A stretch of DNA of 64,000 nucleotides from Marinibacterium anthonyi (GTDB lineage: Bacteria; Pseudomonadota; Alphaproteobacteria; Rhodobacterales; Rhodobacteraceae), in the NCBI GenBank assembly GCA_003217735.2, contig CP031585.1, positions 917,501-981,500 of the forward strand, read 5' to 3'. Position numbers and translations under genes: made by a program. The notes below the pieces were generated by a model. The model saw only the letters and a program-made list of their open reading frames with translations. It was not told the DNA's origin and did no database searches. Positions 19,181-27,978 of this stretch are shown piece by piece; position 1 is the stretch's first letter, and the number at the start of each line of letters is the position of its first letter.

Positions 19181-20383
19181 TCAGAGGTCGGCGAGTTCGG
19201 CCCGCGTCGCCTCGGCCAGGCGGCGCACGCCCTCGGCCAGCTTGTCCGGCGGGTTCAGCGTAAAGTTCAGCCGGGTGGACCGGTGATCCAGCCCCTCGGG
19301 ATCGAACACCGAACTGGGCGAGATGCAGACCCCATGGGCCAGCCCGCGCTTCATCAGCTTGTCGGTGTCGATCCGGGGATCCCTGGCGGTGGCCCAGACG
19401 AACATCCCCCCAGACGGTTTTTCCCAGTCGTAGAGGTCGGACAGATAAGCCGTCATCGCGTCGCAAAGCGCATCGCGCCGCGCCCCGTAAAGCGACAGGA
19501 TATCGGGCAGGATCCGTTCGGGCAGACCGTCTTCCAGGGCGCTTTGCGCGATGCGCTGGCAGACGCCCGAAGTGAACATGTCCGATCCCTGCTTGGCCGT
19601 GGTCAGCGCCGCGATCATCTCGGGCGCGGCGATGATCCAGCCGATGCGCAGGCCGGGGGCCAGTTCCTTGGACAGCGTGCCCAGGTAGATCACCGGCCCG
19701 TCATAAGGATCGCCCGCAGGAATGCCTGTTGCCGCGAGGTCCAGCAACCGGGGCAGGGGATCGCCGTCATAGTAAAGCGCGCCGTAGGGGTCGTCTTCGA
19801 CCAGCCAGCAGCCGGTGTCGCGCGCGGCGGCGACCAGGTCGTGCCGTTGATCCGTGCCGACCAGCCGCCCGGTGGGGTTCGAGAAATTGGGCACCGTGTA
19901 GGCGAACTTGGCATCCGACATCTGTCCCGCGATGTCGACGTCGTTCGCTTCAAGCCGCATGGGCCGGTAGACGGGCGCGCGCGGCAGCCAGGCGTCGATG
20001 GCGCCCAGGTAGGCGGGCGACTGGGCGGCGATGGCATCGCCCGGATCCAGCAGCACCTTGCCCACCAGGTCCAGCGCCTGCATGCCCCCGGTGGTCACCA
20101 TGACGTTGTCGCGCGTCAACCGCAGGTCGCCCCGCGAAAACCGTGCCGCGATGATGTCGCGCAGGCCGGGCAGGCCGTCGATGGGCGAATAGGCCAGCGT
20201 TTCCTCGGGGTGATCGGCCACGGCGCTTTGCGCATGGGCGGCCAGCGCCTGCACCGGCCAGATCGACGGATCGGGCAGGCCGCCCGCCAGGTTCACCAGG
20301 TCGGGGATCCGGCCGGCGGACAGGAAGGTCTGGGTGACGTCATTGGTCTGGCTCAGCCAGCGGGCGAAGGCGGGACGTGACAT
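19181..20383 (-). CDS. PLP-dependent aminotransferase, class I/II (2-aminoadipate aminotransferase type)
   Basis: A 400-residue fold-type I aminotransferase. The PLP Lys is in TLSKELAPGLRIGW; the N-terminal VNLAGGLPDPSIWP, the YSPIDGLPGLRDIIA segment, the NFSNPTGRL Asn and the EDDPYGALYY Asp-Tyr are all present. This pattern groups it with LysN/kynurenine-type aminotransferases and with catalytic domains of MocR regulators; no DNA-binding domain is present. The ATG at 20383 follows GAGGAG; an upstream ATG is 8 codons away. Its job in the island is probably to move the amino group between the released amino acid and 2-oxoglutarate. Confidence 0.88.
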   Translation of the reverse strand: MSRPAFARWLSQTNDVTQTFLSAGRIPDLVNLAGGLPDPSIWPVQALAAHAQSAVADHPEETLAYSPIDGLPGLRDIIAARFSRGDLRLTRDNVMVTTGGMQALDLVGKVLLDPGDAIAAQSPAYLGAIDAWLPRAPVYRPMRLEANDVDIAGQMSDAKFAYTVPNFSNPTGRLVGTDQRHDLVAAARDTGCWLVEDDPYGALYYDGDPLPRLLDLAATGIPAGDPYDGPVIYLGTLSKELAPGLRIGWIIAAPEMIAALTTAKQGSDMFTSGVCQRIAQSALEDGLPERILPDILSLYGARRDALCDAMTAYLSDLYDWEKPSGGMFVWATARDPRIDTDKLMKRGLAHGVCISPSSVFDPEGLDHRSTRLNFTLNPPDKLAEGVRRLAEATRAELADL

Positions 20384-20486
20384 GTGGCGGCTCCTCGGGC
20401 AGTGCATCGCACGAGATTAGAACGGCAGGTTGAACCTTTGCTTTACCGCCGGGAACCGGCAAAGGCCACATGCGGCAATCCTGTCC

Positions 20487-21452
20487 TCAGCGAAGCTTGA
20501 TCTTGCCCGTGGCGATCCGCCGGGCCTTTTGCCGTTCGCGCAGGAAGACGAACAGGCCCGACCCCATGATCAGCGCCATGCCGATCCAGACTTCCCATCC
20601 CGGTATCGTGCTGAAGATCGTCCAGCCCCAGAACACCGCCAGAGGCAGGCCGATGTATTCGAAGGGCGCGATGGTGGCGGCGTCGGCGGCGCTGTAGGCG
20701 GCGCTGAGGCAATAGCCCACCACTGCCGCGTTCAGGCCAAGCCCGATGAAATACCACCAGTCCGATCCTTCGGGCCAGACCCAGGCGCGCAGCAGGAAGA
20801 TGACCGATGCGTTTTCCGCCCCGTCGGCGTAGCGTCCGTCGCCGGCAAAGATCCAGAACAGACCGGCCACCACAAGGAAGGTCCCCTGGATATAGACCGC
20901 CAGCGCCGACGCCTTGGTGGTCGCCCCCAGCTTGCGGGTCAGGATCTGGTTGGCGGCATAAAGCAGGGCCGAGATCACCGGCAGCAGCAGGATCGCGCGG
21001 CTGACGTTCAGATCGCCGCTGCCCGCCCAGGGCCTTTGCATGAGGACCACGCCGACAAAGCCCACGATCACCGCGCCCATCCGCAGCGGCCCGACCTTTT
21101 CACCCAGGATCGGGATCGACAGCAGCGTGATGAACAGCGGCGCCACGAAGAACAGCGCCGTGGCATCGGCCAGCGGCAGGGCGGCCAACGCGGCGAAATA
21201 GGTCATGTTGGCGGCCACGATCAGCAACCCGCGAAAGGCGTGCAGCCAGGGCTGGCGGGTGCGCAGGATCGAAAAGCCGCCTTCGACCTGGACCATGATC
21301 AGGCTGAAGACGATGCCGATGGCCGAGCGGACAAAGACCATCTGGTGCAGGGGATAGCCGCCGGACAATTGCTTGATCAGCACGTCGTTGAGCGAGATGC
21401 AGATCATCGCCGCCGTGATGAAGGCAATCCCCATGCCTGCCCGATTTTCCAT
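20487..21452 (-). CDS. EamA/DMT-family transporter
   Basis: A 321-residue membrane protein with ten predicted helices in two EamA repeats, starting MENRAGMGIAFITAAMICISLNDVLIKQ. Such proteins export amino acids or other metabolites; the substrate is unknown. The C-terminus is basic (RERQKARRIATGKIKLR). It is divergent from the oxidoreductase gene at 21570 and lies about 100 bp from the aminotransferase start. Confidence 0.88.
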   Translation of the reverse strand: MENRAGMGIAFITAAMICISLNDVLIKQLSGGYPLHQMVFVRSAIGIVFSLIMVQVEGGFSILRTRQPWLHAFRGLLIVAANMTYFAALAALPLADATALFFVAPLFITLLSIPILGEKVGPLRMGAVIVGFVGVVLMQRPWAGSGDLNVSRAILLLPVISALLYAANQILTRKLGATTKASALAVYIQGTFLVVAGLFWIFAGDGRYADGAENASVIFLLRAWVWPEGSDWWYFIGLGLNAAVVGYCLSAAYSAADAATIAPFEYIGLPLAVFWGWTIFSTIPGWEVWIGMALIMGSGLFVFLRERQKARRIATGKIKLR

Positions 21453-21569
21453 CGTCCCCTCCGCGTGTTGCCCGACACCGCTATCATACCGGGGCGGGTG
21501 GGCAAGAACGGTTTGCGACTGGATCCGACGCTCTTGCCCTTTGCCCGGCGCGGGCCAATAGTGCGTCGA

Positions 21570-22757
21570 ATGAACATTTCCTCGGATCCGCTGTTTCGCC
21601 CGCTTGCCTTGCCCTGCGGGGCCATTCTGACCAACCGGCTGGCCAAGGCGGCGATGTCCGACGGGCTGGGCGACGGGGCGGGCGCGCCGACGGACGCCCA
21701 GGCCCGGCTTTACGGGCGGTGGGCGACCGGCGGGCTGGCGCTGCAGATCATCGGCGAGGTGCAGGTCGACCCGCTGTATCCGGAGGCGCCCGGCAACCTT
21801 GTCCTGAATTCCGACGCCGACGCAGCCGCGTTCGCCCGGCTGGCGCAGGCGGGCGGGGCAGGGGGCACGCACCTGTGGCCACAGCTGGGCCATGCCGGGG
21901 CGCTGGCGCGCACAGGGCTGGGCCGGGTGGCGGGGCCATCGGCCCTGGACCTGCCGGGGCTGACCTGCGACGCGCTGAGCGAGGACGAGATCGAGGCGCT
22001 GCCCGACCTTTTCGCCCGCAGCGCGCGCCTGGCCCGCGACCTGGGGTTTCCGGGGGTCGAACTGCACGCGGCGCACGGGTTCCTGTTCAGCCAGTTCCTG
22101 TCGCCCCTGTTCAACCGGCGCACCGACCGCTGGGGCGGGTCGATCACCCGGCGGATGGAGATCCTGTTGCGCACCATCGACGCGGTGCGCGCCGCCGTCG
22201 GCCCGGGATTCGCCATCGGGGTCAAGATCAACGCCACCGACCAGCTTGAAGGCGGGCTGACCGGGGACGAGGCGCTGGAGGTGATCGACGCCATGGGACG
22301 CGCCTCGGTCGACCTGATCGACATCAGCGGCGGCACCTATTTTCCCGGCGCCGGGGCGGCATCGGATGCCGGGGGCGATGGCGCCTATTTCGAGACCTTC
22401 GCGCGGGCGGCGCGCGGCCGCACCGGCGTGCCGCTGATGCTGACCGGCGGGATCAAGACCCGGGCCGAGGCGCTGCGCATCGTTTCGGACGGGGTGGCCG
22501 ACATGGCGGGGCTGGCCCGCGCCGTTGTGCTGGACCCGGACCTGCCACGTCACTGGCGCGACGGCGGGCCCGATCCGGCCTTTCCCCGGTTTGCCACGCG
22601 CCCGCCCGGCGGCGTCACCGCCTGGTACACGCAAACTATCGCGGCCATCGCGGATAACCGACCGTCGCCGCCGCCGGATGCCGATGCCGCGCTGGCGTCG
22701 GTCGATGCGCGCGACGCCGCCCGCGCGCCGTTCTGGCGCGCGCGGTTCGTGGCCTGA
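21570..22757 (+). CDS. NADH:flavin oxidoreductase, old yellow enzyme family
   Basis: A 395-residue single-domain FMN enzyme. The signature HAAHGFLFSQFLSPLFNRRTD followed by RWGGS is intact, as are the GLARAVVLDPDLP phosphate-binding segment and the N-terminal barrel start FRPLALPCGAILTNRLAKAAMSD. It likely reduces activated alkenes or oxidises a similar substrate with NAD(P)H. There is no iron-sulfur or second flavin domain, so it is not a dienoyl-CoA reductase. It stands divergent from the EamA gene. Confidence 0.9.
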   Translation: MNISSDPLFRPLALPCGAILTNRLAKAAMSDGLGDGAGAPTDAQARLYGRWATGGLALQIIGEVQVDPLYPEAPGNLVLNSDADAAAFARLAQAGGAGGTHLWPQLGHAGALARTGLGRVAGPSALDLPGLTCDALSEDEIEALPDLFARSARLARDLGFPGVELHAAHGFLFSQFLSPLFNRRTDRWGGSITRRMEILLRTIDAVRAAVGPGFAIGVKINATDQLEGGLTGDEALEVIDAMGRASVDLIDISGGTYFPGAGAASDAGGDGAYFETFARAARGRTGVPLMLTGGIKTRAEALRIVSDGVADMAGLARAVVLDPDLPRHWRDGGPDPAFPRFATRPPGGVTAWYTQTIAAIADNRPSPPPDADAALASVDARDAARAPFWRARFVA

Positions 22758-22832
22758 CCCTTCCAAAGACCGATTGGCGCAGGGGTTCAGGCGCGCTACA
22801 CCTACGCCAAGGATTTCAGGAGGACCGCCCCC

Positions 22833-23366
22833 ATGCAGATGAGCGACACACGCGAGATCAAGGCCGATCCGGCCACCGTCTATGCCGCGCTTCTCGACCC
22901 CGAGATGCTGAAGGCCTGCGTGCCCGGCGCGCAGGAGGTCGAGGGCTCTCCGGAAGAGGGCTATACCGCGACCGTCACCCAGAAGGTCGGCCCGGTGAAG
23001 GCGACCTTCAAGGGCACCGTGACCATGTCCGACCTGGTCGAGAACAAGAGCCTGACGATCACCGGCGAAGGCAAGGGCGGCGCCGCGGGCTTTGCCAAGG
23101 GCGGCGCGACCGTGACCCTGACGCCCAATGGCGCGGGGGGCACGACGCTGTCCTATGACGTGGACGCCAAGGTCGGCGGCAAGCTGGCCCAGCTGGGCAG
23201 CCGCGTTGTCGACGGGTTTGCCAAGAAGATGGCCGAAGCCTATTTCGCGCGCCTGCAACTGGCGCTGGAAGGCCCGCCCGAAGGCGCGGACGCGGGCGAG
23301 GCCGCCGAGGCCGAGGAAGTCGCCAAGAAGAAGGGCTGGCTGGGCCGTCTCGTCGGCAAGAGCTGA
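22833..23366 (+). CDS. CoxG-like SRPBCC-family protein
   Basis: A 177-residue START-like protein (CoxG, PF06240 type). The core MQMSDTREIKADPATVYAALLDPEMLKACVPGAQEVEG and KVGPVKATFKGTVTMSD match carbon monoxide dehydrogenase subunit G, which helps mature or anchor molybdenum hydroxylases. The C-terminus is acidic then basic (EEVAKKKGWLGRLVGKS), possibly a membrane-associating tail. AGGAGG lies 9 bases before the start. No cox/molybdenum hydroxylase genes are next to it; it precedes an ABC exporter by 33 bp. Confidence 0.82.
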   Translation: MQMSDTREIKADPATVYAALLDPEMLKACVPGAQEVEGSPEEGYTATVTQKVGPVKATFKGTVTMSDLVENKSLTITGEGKGGAAGFAKGGATVTLTPNGAGGTTLSYDVDAKVGGKLAQLGSRVVDGFAKKMAEAYFARLQLALEGPPEGADAGEAAEAEEVAKKKGWLGRLVGKS

Positions 23367-23399
23367 GCCACCGGCAATCGAACACATCGGGAGGAGACG

Positions 23400-24332
23400 A
23401 TGCCGGACATCGTGACGATCCGCGACCTGAAAAAGGTCTACGCGGGCGGGTTCGAGGCGCTGAAAGGTGTCTCGCTGAGCATTCGTGAAGGCGAGATCCT
23501 GGCGCTGCTGGGGCCCAACGGGGCGGGCAAGACGACGCTGATCTCGACCATCTGCGGGATTACCACGCCGACGTCGGGTTCGGTCACCGTGGCCGGCCAT
23601 GACACCCTGACCGACTTTCGCGCGGCGCGGGGGCTGATCGGGCTGGTCCCGCAGGAAATCTCGCTTGAACCGTTCGAGACGGTGGAACGCACGGTGCGGT
23701 TTTCGCGCGGGCTGTTCGGCAAGCGGCGCGACGATGCGCTGATCGAACGGGTGCTGACGCGGCTGTCGCTGTGGGACAAGCGCGATGCCGAGGTGAAGGC
23801 GCTGTCGGGCGGCATGCGCCGGCGCGTGCTGATCGCCAAGGCGCTGGCCCATGAACCCCGGGTGCTGTTCCTGGACGAACCCACCGCCGGGGTCGACGTG
23901 GAACTGCGCCGCGACATGTGGCGGATCGTGGCCGAGATGAAGGCCGACGGCGTGACCATCATCCTGACGACCCATTACATCGAGGAAGCAGAAGCCATCG
24001 CCGACCGGGTGGGCGTGATCAACGGCGGCCGCATCCTGCTGGTCGAGGACAAGGAGGCTCTGATGCGCCAGATGGGCCGGAAGGAGATCATCGTTCACCT
24101 GGCCGCGCCGATCACGGCCATCCCCGACGGCCTGGCCGCCTGGGACCTGGAACTGGGCGCCGAGGGCAATCGTCTGACCTATGCCTACGACACCCGCAGC
24201 GGCGCGCGCACCGGGATCACCGGGCTTTTGAACGCGGTTGCCGCCGCCGGTCTGACCCTGCGCGATGTCGAGACCCGGCAGAGCACGCTGGAAGACATCT
24301 TTGTCGACCTTGTCGCGGGAGAGGCCACATGA
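23400..24332 (+). CDS. ABC-2 type exporter ATPase
   Basis: A 310-residue ATPase with Walker [10 protein letters not shown], signature [14 protein letters not shown], Walker [13 protein letters not shown] and switch His in [10 protein letters not shown]. The C-terminal 90 residues resemble those of YadG/NodI-type exporters. GGAGGAG is just upstream. It overlaps its permease partner by ATGA. The substrate is unknown; homologues are linked to lipid or polysaccharide export. Confidence 0.92.
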   Translation: MPDIVTIRDLKKVYAGGFEALKGVSLSIREGEILALLGPNGAGKTTLISTICGITTPTSGSVTVAGHDTLTDFRAARGLIGLVPQEISLEPFETVERTVRFSRGLFGKRRDDALIERVLTRLSLWDKRDAEVKALSGGMRRRVLIAKALAHEPRVLFLDEPTAGVDVELRRDMWRIVAEMKADGVTIILTTHYIEEAEAIADRVGVINGGRILLVEDKEALMRQMGRKEIIVHLAAPITAIPDGLAAWDLELGAEGNRLTYAYDTRSGARTGITGLLNAVAAAGLTLRDVETRQSTLEDIFVDLVAGEAT

Positions 24333-25090
24333 ACCCGACAGCCATCTGGGCCATCTACCACCGCGAGATGAGCCGGTTCTTTCGCACCTTCATGCAAAGC
24401 TTCCTGTCGCCGGTGATCTCGACATCGCTTTACTTCGTGGTCTTCGGCGCGGCGATCGGGTCGCGCATCGACCAGGTCGAGGGCGTGAGCTATGGCGCCT
24501 TCATCGTGCCGGGGCTGGTGATGTTGTCGGTGATCACGCAGGCGATATCGAACGCGTCCTTCGGGATCTATTTCCCCAAGTTCATCGGCACGATCTACGA
24601 ACCGCTGTCGGCGCCGATGTCCTTCCTGGAAATCGTGCTGGGCTTTGTCGGCGCGGCGGCGACCAAGGCGCTGTTCATCGGGGTGGTGATCCTTGTGACC
24701 GCGTCCTTCTTCGTGGATCTGCAGATCGCCCATCCGCTGGCGATGGTGGCCTTCCTGCTGCTGACCTGCGTCAGCTTCGCACTGCTGGGGTTCATCATCG
24801 GGATCTGGGCGAAGAACTTTGAACAGCTGCAGATCGTGCCGCTGATGGTGATCACGCCGCTGGTCTTCCTGGGCGGGGCTTTCTATTCGACATCCATGCT
24901 GCCGCCGCTGTGGCAGACGGTGACGCTGTTCAACCCGGTGGTCTACCTGATCTCGGGCTTTCGCTGGTCGTTTTACGCGGTGGCCGACGTGCCCGTGGGG
25001 CTAAGCCTTCTGGCCATCGGGATCTTTACGACGGCCTGCCTTGGCGTCATAGGATGGATCTTCAGGACCGGTTGGCGCCTCAGGTCCTAG
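24329..25090 (+). CDS. ABC-2 type exporter permease
   Basis: A 253-residue membrane protein with six predicted helices and the ABC-2 motif [24 protein letters not shown]. The start at 24329 overlaps the ATPase stop as ATGA. It resembles YadH, the partner of YadG. Together with the ATPase it makes a two-gene exporter. Confidence 0.92.
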   Translation: MNPTAIWAIYHREMSRFFRTFMQSFLSPVISTSLYFVVFGAAIGSRIDQVEGVSYGAFIVPGLVMLSVITQAISNASFGIYFPKFIGTIYEPLSAPMSFLEIVLGFVGAAATKALFIGVVILVTASFFVDLQIAHPLAMVAFLLLTCVSFALLGFIIGIWAKNFEQLQIVPLMVITPLVFLGGAFYSTSMLPPLWQTVTLFNPVVYLISGFRWSFYAVADVPVGLSLLAIGIFTTACLGVIGWIFRTGWRLRS

Positions 25091-25177
25091 GCGTGTCAGA
25101 CCGGACCCCAACGACAAAGTTTCGACATACTGCCATGACACTTTTTCAAGTATCTGACGCACTTTGATCGGTAGGAA

Positions 25178-26875
25178 ATGCGGTCCAATTTGATATCCAT
25201 CCTGGCCGGGATGATCCTTTATTGTACCAGTTCCCCGATCGCGGGCGCGCAATCCATGTCCCAGGCCATGCCGCAGGTCAGCCCCCAGGCCGAGCTGCGC
25301 CAGGCGATCTATGCCGACGATTTCGGCGCCGTCGCCGCCATGCTGAAAGCCGCCGCCGGACGTCGGCGCAGCGCGGAGGCAGATGCGGACACGCGCCGGC
25401 TTTTCGACGTCTTCGACACCTCGGATCCCCGAACCTCGGGCTTTACGCAGGCCTGGCTCGAGCGGTCCCCGGGATCCGCCCATGCGCAGATCGCGCGCGC
25501 CAAGTCGCTGGGCAACGCCGCCTGGGCGCTGCGCGGGCAGGGGCCGTTGCGTGAAATCTATCCGACCGCGATGCGCCAGTTCCTCGACCTCAACGTCGAA
25601 GCCTTTGCCCTGGCCGAGGAAGCCTATCGCGACGACCCCGATTTCCTGCCCGCCTCGGATGCGATCCTGGAACTGGGCCTGGCCGCCGGCAGCAAGCGGC
25701 GCGCCTTCGAGGTGCTGGATGCGACGATGCGGCGGCACCCCAACTGGGGCACGCTGGAACGCGCGCTGGTGCTGTCCGATCCCGATTACGGCGGCCGGAT
25801 CGGCGACGTGACCTTCATGTGCGGGTTGTACGGATCCATGCTGGAGGCGCCCGGAGAGGACACCACCCGCTATTGCCTGATCCGCGCCATCCACAGCTAT
25901 TTCCGCGAAGGCAACACGACGCTGCTGCAGGATCTGCTGTCGCAGGAACCGGGGCCGAGTCTGGATGACATCCGCGCCGAAGTCGCGCTGTGGACCTGGC
26001 CGGGGCCGGCCGAGGACAGCGCCTTCCTCAGATCGTATTTCGACCGGGCCGCCGACGCGGATCCGGGGCTTGCCGTCGAATATGACCGAAAGGTGGCCTT
26101 TCCCCGCAATCATGGTTTTGTCCAGGCCCGGGTCGGCGCGCGGGCCAAGGCCGCCGCGCGGGACCGGCTGGCCGACGATCCGTTCAACTCTGCCCTGCTG
26201 GATATCGTCACCACCGAAATCTCGGAAGTGGTCCGCAATGCCGAGGGTGGCGTTTCGGTGCATCTGGTCGACCCGGTCAGCCTGCCCACCCGGCGCGAGG
26301 CCGCGCGGCGCGAGATCGTCGCCTCGCCCTTCAATGCCACCTACTGGGCCAAGATGGCCCGGATCGTCGCGGCCGAACGCGATGCGGGGCAGGATACGGG
26401 GCAGGATACGGGGCAGGATACGGGGATTGCCGGTTTGCTCGCCCCCGACCCATACGCGATCAACGCGATCGCCTATTCGCGGCAGAAACCGGTGTGGCTC
26501 AGGCAGTTCGTCGCGTCCAAGCTGGATCAGCTGGACCGTTTCGACCGTTTCGACCGGGCGGCGGAGCATGCCGCGGACAGCGACGCGGCCGATCTGTCCG
26601 GGATCGACCGGCAGACCGATATCCTTTGTCCGCTGCTTCGCGCGGACAAGGTCCTGGACCACAGGATGCGCGTTCTGTCGGCAACGCCCGAGGGCGAGGA
26701 CATGCGGGTCGACACCGGCCTGACGCCCCGACAGATCGACCGGATCGCGGCGCACAAGGCCAGGGCGCTGGCCTCGGGCCAATGCAGCGAGGTCTTCGCG
26801 ACCCCGGCGACGGGGCTGTCCTTTGGCCCGGTACCGGTGGACCTGAAGCTGGACCGTTCGATCGAACGGCTCTGA
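25178..26875 (+). CDS. Secreted protein of unknown function, DUF4034-like helical repeats
   Basis: A 565-residue protein with an N-terminal signal peptide (about residues 1-24, LAGMILYCTSSPIAGAQS). The following region, ELRQAIYADDFGAVAAMLKAA...LERSPGSAHAQIARAKSLGNAAWALRGQ, then HPNWGTLERALVLSDPDYGG, looks like the helical, TPR-like arrangement of DUF4034 proteins; this is a pattern judgement only. Near residue 405 a linker repeats GQDT three times, from a 12-bp tandem repeat, and a little further FDR is doubled. I cannot give a function. It stands alone between an exporter and an S49 peptidase. Confidence 0.6.
   Translation: MRSNLISILAGMILYCTSSPIAGAQSMSQAMPQVSPQAELRQAIYADDFGAVAAMLKAAAGRRRSAEADADTRRLFDVFDTSDPRTSGFTQAWLERSPGSAHAQIARAKSLGNAAWALRGQGPLREIYPTAMRQFLDLNVEAFALAEEAYRDDPDFLPASDAILELGLAAGSKRRAFEVLDATMRRHPNWGTLERALVLSDPDYGGRIGDVTFMCGLYGSMLEAPGEDTTRYCLIRAIHSYFREGNTTLLQDLLSQEPGPSLDDIRAEVALWTWPGPAEDSAFLRSYFDRAADADPGLAVEYDRKVAFPRNHGFVQARVGARAKAAARDRLADDPFNSALLDIVTTEISEVVRNAEGGVSVHLVDPVSLPTRREAARREIVASPFNATYWAKMARIVAAERDAGQDTGQDTGQDTGIAGLLAPDPYAINAIAYSRQKPVWLRQFVASKLDQLDRFDRFDRAAEHAADSDAADLSGIDRQTDILCPLLRADKVLDHRMRVLSATPEGEDMRVDTGLTPRQIDRIAAHKARALASGQCSEVFATPATGLSFGPVPVDLKLDRSIERL
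26386..26425. repeat. 12-bp tandem repeat (three units) inside the DUF4034-like gene
   Basis: Exact copies of GGGGCAGGATAC at 26386, 26398 and 26410, followed by GGGG. The in-frame product is three GQDT units in a linker, so copy-number change would not shift the frame. Confidence 0.9.
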
Positions 26876-27002
26876 GCGGTCGCGCAGCCTTGGCGCGGGG
26901 CGTGGCATTCCTGCCAATGGCCGTAACGAAATGTAAACGGCTGTGCGGAACCTTGCGGCCGGTGCCTTGTTTGTGCCCCCTGCCGTCTCTACATCGGGCC
27001 TC

Positions 27003-27800
27003 ATGAGAGACTGGATGCCCTTCCTTCGTTCCCGGCCGACCGTGGCCGTTGTCCGGCTGAACGGGGCCATAGGTGTGTCCGCCCGGTCGGGCCTGAACGA
27101 TGCAAGTATCGGGCCGGTACTGGAAAAAGCATTCTCTCGTGGCAAACCCAAGGCAGTGGCGCTGGAAATCAATTCGCCCGGCGGATCGCCGGTGCAATCG
27201 GCGCTGATCGGCGCCCGCATTCGCCGCCTGGCTGACAGGAACAAGATCCCCGTCATCGCCTTTGTCGAGGATGTCGCGGCTTCGGGCGGCTACTGGCTGG
27301 CCGCCGCCGCGGACGAGATCTATGCCGATCCCAGCTCTATCGTGGGCTCCATTGGGGTGATTTCGTCGGGCTTCGGCGCGCACCTGTTCATGGCCCGCCA
27401 CGGCATCGAACGGCGGGTGCATACGGCGGGACAGTCGAAATCCATGCTGGACCCGTTCCGTCCCGAGAACCCCGATGACGTCGCGCGGCTGGAACAGCTG
27501 CTGGGCGGCATCCATGGCCATTTCATCGACCACGTGAAGGCACGCCGGGGCGACAAGCTGCCCCAGGGCGAAGAACTGTTCACCGGCGAAATCTGGCTGG
27601 GCGACCAGGCGGTCGGCAAGGGGCTGATCGACGGCATCGGCCATCTGCGCCCGGTGCTGGAAGACCGGTTCGGAGACAAGGTCAAGCTGCGCCGCTACGG
27701 ACAGAAGAAATCGCTGGTCTCTCGTCTGGGGGCCAGCGTGATGTCCGACGCCGCGGGCCTGGTCGAGGAACGTGCGGCCTTCGCGCGTTTTGGCCTCTGA
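27003..27800 (+). CDS. S49-family serine peptidase (SppA/SohB-like)
   Basis: A 265-residue protein with one ClpP-like domain. The nucleophile Ser is in DVAASGGYWLAAAADEIYADPSSIVGSIGV and the general-base Lys is probably in GQSKSMLDPF about 50 residues later. SppA enzymes degrade signal peptides and other membrane-bound peptides. This short form has no obvious N-terminal membrane helix from the chosen ATG at 27003. It is followed 1 bp later by the zinc-ribbon mini-protein and then the cation antiporter. Confidence 0.88.
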   Translation: MRDWMPFLRSRPTVAVVRLNGAIGVSARSGLNDASIGPVLEKAFSRGKPKAVALEINSPGGSPVQSALIGARIRRLADRNKIPVIAFVEDVAASGGYWLAAAADEIYADPSSIVGSIGVISSGFGAHLFMARHGIERRVHTAGQSKSMLDPFRPENPDDVARLEQLLGGIHGHFIDHVKARRGDKLPQGEELFTGEIWLGDQAVGKGLIDGIGHLRPVLEDRFGDKVKLRRYGQKKSLVSRLGASVMSDAAGLVEERAAFARFGL

Positions 27801-27801
27801 C

Positions 27802-27978
27802 GTGGTCGTAAAGATCGTCACACTGTTTCTCATCGCGATTGCGGTTCTGGCCATGTTCGGGCGTTTCAAACTGCGCCTTCCGGGACAGCCCCGGGCCCTT
27901 AACAAGAAATGTCCCCATTGCGGCCGGTATCGGATCGGCAAGGGCCCTTGTCCCTGCGAAGGAGGACGAAAGAAGTGA
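27802..27978 (+). CDS. Small membrane protein with a C-terminal zinc ribbon
   Basis: A 58-residue protein read from a GTG at 27802, one base after the S49 stop. One transmembrane helix (VVKIVTLFLIAIAVLAMFG) is followed by a basic stretch and a CPHCGRYRIGKGPCPC knuckle with four Cys. An open frame extends further upstream but within the S49 gene. Its stop overlaps the antiporter start (GTGA). Function unknown; the Cys pattern suggests one Zn2+, facing the cytoplasm if the helix follows the positive-inside rule. Confidence 0.72.
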   Translation: MVVKIVTLFLIAIAVLAMFGRFKLRLPGQPRALNKKCPHCGRYRIGKGPCPCEGGRKK

